Source: Erodium maritimum (lineage: Eukaryota > Streptophyta > Magnoliopsida > Geraniales > Geraniaceae). From it: DNA of 64,000 nt. The notes beneath the pieces are model-generated. The model saw only the letters and a program-made list of their open reading frames with translations, was not told where the DNA came from and searched no databases. Positions 56,909 through 64,000 of the stretch are shown piece by piece. Each line of letters opens with the position of its first letter. Position 1 is the stretch's first letter. The position numbers and the translations under genes are program-made. The stretch lies in contig OY997595.1 in the NCBI GenBank assembly GCA_963921825.1, forward strand, positions 66,495,879 through 66,559,878, written 5' to 3'.

Positions 56909-58469
56909 GGTTTATAATCTTTATGGGATAGATGGAAATGATATGAGGAGATTACTATAGTTCGTCGTGAAAACAAAGATCCGAGGCGAAAAGTCCAGTT
57001 ACTGAACCAACTAATGGATGATGTCCTCTGTTGCGATGACGTGATAGTCACGAACGTTGATAATCCATTCTCCCCGGATACCAGGAATCGTTCTTCGGTT
57101 GGTCATAGGTTGGATGATGTCCTCCGTTGCGATAATCGAGGGGGACAAGGGTTTAGGGTGGAGATTCCATCGTTTGATGGCAGTCTCAAAACTGAGGAGG
57201 TTGTGGACTGGTTGTCATAGGTTGAGAAATTCTGGACTTCGAGGAAGTTCTAGAGGATCGGCGACTTTCACTTGTTGCGATTCGCTTGCAGGGTCGTGCG
57301 AAAGTTTGGTGGCAACAAATGAATCTTACTAGGGTTCGTCATGGTAAACAGAAGATATGAAATTGGGATAAGTTTAAGAAGAACATCCGGGCTACGTTCT
57401 TACCATATACACCAACGGTTCAAGAATCTACACCAGGGATCCCGTTCAGTTGAGGAGTATTCCATTGAATTTTATACCTACCTTGCTCGTATTGATCTTA
57501 TAGATTCCCATATCGAATTGGTGTCTCGTTACATTAGAGGGATACATCTCCAACGGCAATATGTTTTAAATATGTTCGACCCTCTGATAGTCGTTGAAGC
57601 ACAACAACGTGCTTCCCAGATACAGAAACAACTAGCTAGGCATGATACCAATGGCTTCCGGACCTCGATAACAGCTAGTGGTGTGGGTTCTTCGTCACAA
57701 CCTGCTCGTACGAGCGCCCATAGCATGCCATTCTACCGACGCGAGGTTTTGCACCCCCTCCACAGCATCCGACGGCTTGTACTGCTTCAATTTTGGTGAA
57801 CTGGGACATCGTCAAGCAGACTGTCGGAACGCAAAATCTGTCTCTCATGACCTGTTCACCGAGGTTAGTGATCTTGAGTCCGCCCTCCACAATGACTCAA
57901 CCCCTATTTTTTATGACTATGTTGATTATTCAGCGGAGGCAACCACTGGAGAATATGTTTCGGGTGATGTGGGTCCTCCGTTGGTCCTTCGTCGTTCTTG
58001 TCCAACCCCTCGTGTCCCTGATAATGAGTGGCTCCGGAAAAGCCTGCTCCGTTCAACACGCACCATCAATAGCAAAGTCTGCACCCTGATCATTTATGGA
58101 GGCAGTTGTGAGAACAATGTTGCAGAGACCGTTGTGTCAAAGCTTAATCTTCCTACTGAACCGTACCTTAAGCCCTATCGCCTCTCCTAGCTCAACAACG
58201 GTTGGATGTTACAATTTATAAACATGTCCTTGTCACCTTTTCCATTGGATCTATTTACCGTGGTGTTGTTTATTGTGATGTGGTGCCAATGGATGCTTGT
58301 CACCTCCTACTTGATCGTCCTTGGCACTATGATAATTCTGTTATTCATGATGGTTGAATTAACACATATTCATTCTTGTTCCGGGTACAAACATTTTCTT
58401 TCTACCATCCAAGCCCAAGACTGGTGTGGGTCTCGATTCGAGGTCAAATCTTCCATACCCGGAAGGGAA

Positions 58470-58948
58470 TGATGCAGTCCGAATTGAGGACATATTGATG
58501 CAACGGTTGGAAAACCCGAAAAGGCGGAAGTGGCCGAATTCGAAAAAACCTTAGCATTTTCCGGGTCGAAATGGTCTACCGAGAAAAACTCATGGCTTTT
58601 CTATGACCAATAATGTTTTTCGACCATCCGAGGTCATCTAGAGGGGAAAATTCGTATAGTTGGAGTCCAGATGTTTTATTTTTCTCTTTGCTTTAGTGTT
58701 TGAGATTTCCATTATTCGTATTAGGGCTTTGAGATTTTGTTTTGTTATTGTACTAGGACTTTAGCTTGGGATTTCATTATTTTGTTAGGGTTTTAGGGTT
58801 ATATAAGCATATGAGGCATTGATTCTAAGCAAACTTTGAGAATTTATAAAACAAAAACGAGTTTGAAACTCATACTATCGTGTTCGATATTCATTGTGAA
58901 TCAACGAATTTGATAAAGAAACCCTTCTCCGCTATGCGCTCTACATCA
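58470..58948 (+). repeat. 3' LTR of the Gypsy element
   Basis: 479 bp, preceded by the polypurine tract GGAAGGGAA. The same family occurs as a solo LTR at 60853-61299. Confidence 0.88.
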
Positions 58949-58953
58949 CTTTT

Positions 58954-60420
58954 TCAGCACCACGGGTGCTCTGGGCACCCTATTGCCACAACCTGCGTTC
59001 ATCCCACCATGCCGAATCTTCACCAAATCACCGCCACTGTTTTCCATCTCATAGCCGCCTATTCCTATACCGGCACAACTACCCCACCTAATGTTTGAGA
59101 ATATTCAACAGGGGACTAGCATAAGAACCCAAAAACAGAACAACTCTATTGGACCATCAACTCAATCCTCCTCCCGCCCCCCTAGAGATTTAAGAATGCA
59201 AGGGAACTATCAAAGGAGAAGGCCAAGCAGGTTGTAGCAATGAAGGAACGTCTAAAGAAGAGGGTCTTCAAACTCATGGACGTCAAACCAGATGAAAAGG
59301 ACGGTCGTCACTCCCCATCATCTCGAGTATCAACGAAGGATGCAAAACAACCTCGTCGGGAGCCATGATCGGCGGTTGCTTGGGCCGAAGGGTAAGGAGA
59401 TTGCCTTTTCGGTCTGACTGTGGGGTCATTTGGCCAAGTCATATTCCCTATGGAGAGGAACCTTGTTCTACCTTAGTAGGCTAAAACAACCACCCGAAAG
59501 GGTTTTATAGATCCTTGTCCCGACTTTATTGGCCTTATCTATCGTGTGTATTATTGTTCTTCAAGTTCGCCTCATAGGAGCTTGTTATGTAGCCTACAAC
59601 GCTGGTACACCCATCTTAGATGGGATCCCAGACTAAAATCTCAGTTGTACAGATTTATTCCGCTATGTTTGCATTATGCAAAGTTAATGATTTTAGATAA
59701 ATACTGTTTCAAAAAAGATTTGAATTGTTCAATGATGCTATCCTGCAGTTTTGCTTTATGTTGTTAAATGTTTATTTGATATTTTGGATGGAATTCCCTT
59801 TGTGGTTAGTTGGGGATATTTTAGATTAATTTGTTATTTAAATGATGTATTTTCAAACTACATTGATATAAAATTTCATCTATTTGAAATTCTCTCTATT
59901 TGAATGATACTAGATCAAGACTCTTTTTAGATTGAGAGAACCCTATAAACTCGAGGTGGTGGCAGGTCTTTCCTTCTGATTTCCTATCGTTTCTTGTTCA
60001 CCTCTTTCATGATACTGGTATAATTTTTTCATAAGGGGCTTCCTCGATCTTTCTCTTGATTTCGGGTCTTATGGTTGATTTTTTGACAAGGTTTATCATC
60101 AGTAACTCCTCGACCAACTGAAGTACTCCACTCCTCCTCCTAAGGATCCTCACCAAAGGACAAAGGTGTAACTCGGGCAAAGTAGGATGAATCGAGTCGA
60201 GATAGGCAAAACGATCAAGAACGCGTATGGGATAATCATAGTTATCATGAGATTTTTATGTGTTTAATTGAATTTATCAGTTGCGGAGAAAAGCGGTCAT
60301 TATAGTTACAAGGTAAGCGCCTAGTGCCTGTCCGAGACTGCGCCTCACCCTTTTTTGATATTTCTTGATAAAGAATTCCTCGTTATGCTAAAAAAATTAT
60401 GACTTTTCTTTTATAGATGA
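58954..60420. other. unassigned flank
   Basis: If the Gypsy insertion duplication is real, this DNA originally adjoined the NLR 5' flank. Frames at 58880-59098 and 59546-59767 are short and unrecognised. 59770-60060 is AT-rich. Confidence 0.35.
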
Positions 60421-60847
60421 TGATTTTATTAAAAATCCTTTTACTCTAAAATGAAGAAAAAAGAACATACTACCGAAAAAACTATCTTCAAATACCTACA
60501 AAGAAACCCACCACAAAAAGGCACAAAACAGACCTCAAGACAAACAATCGAAAAAAATACACTAAACCAAAAAACCATCAAAACCTCATCATGAACCTTT
60601 GGAGAGACATCTACGATTCAATTCCACCTGTTTAGAATTCAAATGGGCTTAACAATTCCCAAGCTCCTCGGCCTGAATATCAATTTTCTGGGCCTAACAA
60701 CATCACCCATAGTCAAATGGGCTTTACCATTGGTTCCAACTAAAACCTTACTGTCACCATGAGAATCATGAACAGAAACAACCTGCTCTATTGTAGCTAA
60801 TGTGATACCCGTATCTACTGAACTTTTCTAGATCAACCAATAGGTCC
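60400..60847 (-). mobile_element. possible LINE-type retroposon tail
   Basis: On the minus strand the sequence ends AAAAGGATTTTTAATAAAATCATC, after A/G-rich DNA with GGGCCCA-type words (AGGCCGAGG, GGGCTTAAC), similar in style to the tails at 13812, 27728 and 52260. Interrupted on the right by the solo LTR at 60853. No duplication found. Confidence 0.35.
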
Positions 60848-60852
60848 CCTCT

Positions 60853-61299
60853 TGATGTAGTGCATATTGAAGATACCTTGGTGAATCGGCTAGAGAATCC
60901 GAAAATGCAACAGTTTCCGAAATTAGCGAAACCTTAGCATTTTTCGGGTCGAAACGAGCCCCTGAGCAAAAGACATGTCTTTGCCATGATCTAAGACGTT
61001 TTTCGGCCATCCGAGATCGTTTAGAGGGGCGAAACTGATATTTTAGGGTTCGGTTCATTATTTCCTGTTTTTCATGTTTCCTTTATTTTCGAATTAGGGT
61101 TTGGGTAATAATTTCCTTATTGTATTAGGACTTTGGGTACTAGTTTCTCTATTTAAGCACTTGTTATTCTCCATTGTAATTCAGATTTGATGAAATAAAC
61201 CAAAAACGAGTTCTGCTCAATTTCTATCTTATTCGGTATTCTCTTTGAATCAACGAATTCGGTAAAGAATTCTTCCTTTCCGCTCCGTACTCTGCATCA
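60853..61299 (+). mobile_element. solo LTR of the short Gypsy family
   Basis: TGATGTAGTGCATATTGAAG...CTCTGCATCA with a perfect CCTCT duplication at 60848-60852 and 61300-61304. It is 447 bp and aligns with the LTRs at 51698 and 58470 (shared AACCTTAGCATTTTT, AACCAAAAACGAGTT and GAATCAACGAATT). Its clean ends fix the LTR borders of that family. Confidence 0.9.
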
Positions 61300-61304
61300 C
61301 CTCT

Positions 61305-61730
61305 GCTCTTCGGATCTGTTTCTAATCTTGTTGGACTCAACATCGGGATAACTAAGGGATCTTTTTCTCGTCGGACACAAGCTCGGGTCAACACTTTTTG
61401 TGGTGTAGTTGGAGCTCGGTTCTGCTCCCCTTCACCCCGTTGTCGTCTAGTTGCGGATTTGTTGGAGTTTGATGTCTACTGGTTTCTCCGGTGTTGGCCC
61501 ACAACGTTTCATCTTTTTCGCCGATGGTTGGGTTAGGGGTTTTGGGCTCCGGACTTTGGTGACATCAGGTCTTAGCTTGAGTCGGATTCGTGGCTCCACC
61601 TTCTCCGGCGGCTACTTCCAGTTCTTCCGTCGGAAACGTTTCTCGTCATGTCATGTCTTTGATTCGTTGTGGAACTGGGTCCTTCGTCGTTGCAGATGGT
61701 AAGAATCTTCTTTCACCCTTTGCTTTATCT
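61305..61730. other. unassigned, GC-richer stretch
   Basis: The frame 61451-61702 (plus) has no recognisable domain. GATG|GTAAGA near 61697 could be a splice donor, but no gene can be supported. Confidence 0.3.
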
Positions 61731-61878
61731 ACGACTTGTTGAGGCCTTGTTCATAACCTAGTTTTGGGCTTGTCTCGATTTTCTTTATTTCTCCTCACTG
61801 TGATACGACTTGTTGAGGCCCTGTTCATAACCTAGTTTTGGGCTTGTCTCGATTTTCTTTATTTCTCCTCACTGTGAT
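61731..61878. repeat. tandem duplication, 74-bp unit
   Basis: Two adjacent copies starting ACGACTTGTTGAGGCC at 61731 and 61805, identical except for one base (CCTTG against CCCTG). Confidence 0.95.
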
Positions 61879-61892
61879 GGTGGGGACCCACC

Positions 61893-62160
61893 AGTCCTTG
61901 AACCTTTGTTTATCACATCCTAACTTATAACTTATGCAATCTTCAGTTATCACTTCCTAGTTCAAAAAATTTCTTTTTTACAATTCCTAACCCATAGGTG
62001 GTATTTTTTTACAATTCCTAACTGCGAAAAAACAACTACTTTTTGTAGTAAAGTACTACCCTTGGGTTATAAATCGTAAAAAATAAATATTTTGAGATAG
62101 GAAGTGATAACTGAAGGTTGCATAATTTAGGATGTGATAACTGAAGGTTTGAAGAGGGTT
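61893..62160. mobile_element. hairpin MITE
   Basis: The left arm (about 61900-61990) and the inverted right arm (about 62040-62155) match over most of their length: ATCACATCCTAA...CAGTTATCACTTCCTA on the left, and TAGGAAGTGATAACTG...TTAGGATGTGAT on the right. No ORF. The exact termini and target duplication were not resolved. Confidence 0.7.
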
Positions 62161-62940
62161 AGGAAAAAAAGTTTTTCCTAAAAATAATTATAATCGAGAG
62201 GAAAAAAGTTTTATTCCGCCTATTAGCTCATGCATTTAAGTACCCAACACTTTAACAAGATCAATTCAACGTACTAAATATAATAATGTTTTTTTTTTAT
62301 CATTGATGTTTTATAGATCCACTAGTTCTAAAGTTTAGGAATCGGGGATGCTGCAAATGCAGCCAAAATACACAGCTCCGGATAAAGGGCATTGTCCCAT
62401 GTAGGAATGGCAAATGGGCTGGTATAGACGGGGATTATGATCCCTATTTTCGTCCATTTATCAGTCCTAAATCCCCGTACCTTATCCACATTTGTTTTCG
62501 TCCTATTTTTTCCCATCTCCATTTTCGTTCTATATTTATTTAGGTACCCACGGATACCTATTTTCGCCCATATATTACAAACATTAGTGTATCGCCACTT
62601 TCTCACCTTGAGGAGCATTCTTTTAGTAATCTTTTTTAATAATTACAAGAATGTACTCTGAACTTGTTTTTTATCCATCTTTGATAATTATGACATTGTT
62701 CATAGGACTTGAAATAATAGCGTACAGCGATGGTTTTATTATGCATTAGTTCTGATACACTCTAGCCTATAATTCCACAATCAATCTAAACGTGAACAAT
62801 ACAAGTTTTTGGAGAATCAAATTGATCATCTTTGTCTCGGAAGTGTTTCAAATAGTGACTAATCGGCATTTCGTCGTATCACTGATAGGGGTGCTTGGGT
62901 TACGTACTTCCATCCCGAACCCACACCCCGATATGTTACA
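62161..62940. other. AT-rich spacer with possible hAT-type fragment
   Basis: TAGGAATGGCAAATGGG at about 62403 resembles a plant hAT-type MITE end; the matching other end was not found. The rest is AT-rich without a gene. Confidence 0.35.
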
Positions 62941-62949
62941 TATATAAAA

Positions 62950-63075
62950 ATATGGATATTAACCAATAAGACCACCGGTCTAGTTGTAAAATGGTTCCAT
63001 GCTCTTGTGCATACCTGATTTTGAATCCTAGTAGTGTCATCTTTCTTATATTTCTCTAACCTTCTTCATAAAAGA
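62950..63075 (+). mobile_element. tRNA-like SINE fragment
   Basis: ACCACCGGTCTAGTTGTAAAATGG resembles a degenerate A box region, and ATTTTGAATCC, 35 bases on, resembles a B box. It is followed by a pyrimidine-rich stretch (TCTTTCTTATATTTCTCTAA) like plant SINE tails. Confidence 0.4.
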
Positions 63076-63530
63076 AGTAGACTAATTGACGAATTTTAAT
63101 TCTATCGACGAAGTTGCATCATATTAACCTCCGCTTTCCCTTTTCTTTCTCACCCTTCTCGCCTTTCCTCTTTCTCGTCTCTCCACCGTCGTTGCTTTGG
63201 GTCCGGTTTCCTCCATACCACTGGCGTCTTTTTCTAGATCTGGGTTCAGCGATATTTTGAAGTGTTCACAGGGTTTTTAGTTGGGATCTCTTTCGCTTCT
63301 CACAGCTTCATTCGGCTGAAAATCTCTCTGGGTTTCTAGGCTCGGGTTTTTCGTGGTTTCTCCTCCTCTCCTCTTTTTTCTCTATTTTCGGAGATTTGGG
63401 ACTGGCCGGCGGTTTTGGGTCCTAAGTTGGGGGATTTGGGTTTTGGTTCCGGTACCTTCTTTGAGAGGTATGTACACAGATAAGAAAGTGTCATTACCAC
63501 TATGCTGCATACACAGTTGAGTGTTGTTGT
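63076..63530. other. unassigned; pyrimidine-rich, leader-like
   Basis: CT-rich DNA (63120-63190), then GC-richer sequence ending at GAGAG|GTATGT (63470), which could be a 5' leader and splice donor of a gene or retroposon. No coding region is supported. Confidence 0.3.
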
Positions 63531-63539
63531 AATGATTCA

Positions 63540-63718
63540 ACCCTATGTATATAATTTGAAGAGTAAATGGGTCCAATGCCCGACCCATAACCGAACAACT
63601 TTTTATTAATATCCGAAACTGATCCATAACCCGACACATACTTGACCCGAACATGACCCGATCGGGTTAAAAAATCGGGTACCCAATGAGTATGGGTTTT
63701 TTGCCATCCCTAGTCCCT
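63540..63718. repeat. hAT-like dispersed repeat fragment
   Basis: Repeated ACCCGAC/ACCCGAT words, then CGGGTACCCAATGAGTATGG and TTTTTTGCCATCCCTA, the counterpart of the fragment at 8190-8345. Confidence 0.45.
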
Positions 63719-64000
63719 TGACAATGGGAGAATGTAAATGCAATACCCTTACATGTCTCAAAAGCCCCAAAATTAGAGAAGGTACATACATATAAACTCC
63801 AATCAAGACGTGTTAATCTCGGCCCATCTTGTTGACTCGAATCGCGTAGATACAGATGATGGGGGATCAATACTCAGTCAGGATGCGTTACTTGCGGCGC
63901 AAGTTGTCGACGCTGATTTGGATAACCTTTGGCCGCACATGGGTACAGGCCCAAAAGACGTTTCTAACTCCCTTTTGGGCTTAAGTACAAGCCCAACAGG
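63719..64000. other. unassigned window end
   Basis: Short frames only. The plus-frame SQDALLAAQVVDADLDNLWP (63870-63940) may belong to a retroposon ORF continuing beyond the window, but this cannot be tested here. Confidence 0.25.

Larger units (their letters stand above)
52260..56942 (-). mobile_element. RRM-bearing ORF1-only retroposon, full-length, split by LTR F
   Basis: Flanked by a perfect 16-bp duplication ATGAGGAGATTACTAT at 52244-52259 and 56943-56958, with the tail (CGAGCTTATCAAAGAAAAA) on the left. Without LTR F it is about 1.73 kb. It opens with an ATG at 56908, 34 bases from its 5' end. Minus-strand coding blocks: a Lys/Arg-rich N-terminus (KEKEKVDPVTDPVPVRHPKR); an RRM at about 53340-53570 (EIFVNWLPFESSEEWTRNVF, RSHRYFGFIRF); then acidic Cys/Asp repeats (52734-53321); then a C-terminus ending AAKKEASTRV at 52434. 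One frame change separates the RRM from the acidic part. There is no endonuclease or reverse transcriptase. It inserted in the gag of the Gypsy element. Confidence 0.82.
51698..58948 (+). mobile_element. Ty3/Gypsy element, internally deleted and carrying nested insertions
   Basis: Two LTRs (51698-52173 and 58470-58948) share ends TGATG...CATCA or close variants. The flanks CTTTG (51693-51697) and CTTTT (58949-58953) fit a slightly decayed 5-bp duplication. Between them lie a gag region (blocks FRVEIPSFDGSLKTEEVVDW and a zinc knuckle CFNFGELGHRQADC), then a protease-like stretch (TLIIYGGSCENNVAETVVSK); reverse transcriptase and integrase are absent. GGAAGGGAA before the second LTR is the polypurine tract. 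The LTRs differ at roughly 15 percent of positions by eye, so it is old. Gag is split by the retroposon at 52260-56942. A broken fossil. Confidence 0.87.

Noticed and set aside
61451-61702. 83-codon frame with a possible splice donor after it as a host gene exon
   Set aside because: No start context, no matching downstream exon and no recognisable domain.
1-64000. CRISPR array, bacterial operon or organellar insertion
   Set aside because: The tandem arrays have no regular spacer-repeat form, and no plastid or mitochondrial gene or rRNA was recognised.

Overview
This is nuclear DNA of a flowering plant, most likely a eudicot. The evidence is two intron- or UTR-bearing plant genes (a DUF761 small protein and a coiled-coil NB-LRR resistance gene), AT-rich intergenic DNA, and a dense load of plant transposons (Ty3/Gypsy and Ty1/Copia-like LTR DNA, L1-type LINEs, tRNA-type SINEs, PIF/Harbinger, hAT-like MITEs). 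No rRNA, tRNA gene, CRISPR array or bacterial operon was seen. The species cannot be named from the sequence.

Layout. 1-8.4 kb: an unassigned edge, a long minus-strand Gypsy LTR (586-3860), a 179-bp hAT-type MITE, and two GC-rich retroposons with target-site duplications. 8.4-13.8 kb: AT-rich spacer, a third retroposon, and a hairpin-rich repeat. 13.8-17.8 kb: an L1-type LINE on the minus strand, with a PIF/Harbinger transposase relic lying between its 3' tail and its reverse transcriptase. 18.5-19.25 kb: the DUF761 gene, apparently intact. 20.3-26.65 kb: the relic of a second Harbinger-type gene (ORF1), interrupted by two long solo LTRs that lie only 58 bp apart. 26.9-28.6 kb: a tandem-repeat block and an RRM-bearing, ORF1-only retroposon. 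28.6-39.4 kb: two more minus-strand LTRs of the same Gypsy superfamily, separated by an alternating-orientation array of tRNA-like SINEs; the second LTR contains an imperfect inverted repeat with arms of about 2.2 kb. 39.4-41.7 kb: mostly unassigned.

41.76-51.50 kb (minus strand): a CC-NB-LRR gene. I can build a seven-exon model, all introns phase 0, for a predicted protein of about 1,874 residues: coiled coil, NB-ARC, a very long LRR region spread over four exons, and an unusual C-terminal tail of about 270 residues ending in a coiled coil. Its introns hold a TRIM-like element, a Copia-like LTR fragment with inverted termini, and retroposons. 51.7-58.95 kb, starting only about 195 bp upstream of the NLR start codon: a three-layer nest. 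A short, old Gypsy element with two about 480-bp LTRs (outer) was hit by an RRM ORF1-only retroposon with a 16-bp target-site duplication (middle), which in turn was hit by a solo LTR with a 5-bp duplication (inner). 58.95-64 kb: a solo LTR of the outer element's family, a tandem duplication, a hairpin MITE, a SINE-like piece and unassigned DNA.

The two host genes are not obviously linked in function; both act, as far as their families are known, in or near defence responses. The rest is a record of repeated insertions. The most unusual structures are the SINE foldback array with the adjoining giant LTR palindrome (33.7-39.2 kb), the nested insertion at the NLR promoter side, and a family of retroposons that carry an RRM ORF but show no reverse transcriptase.
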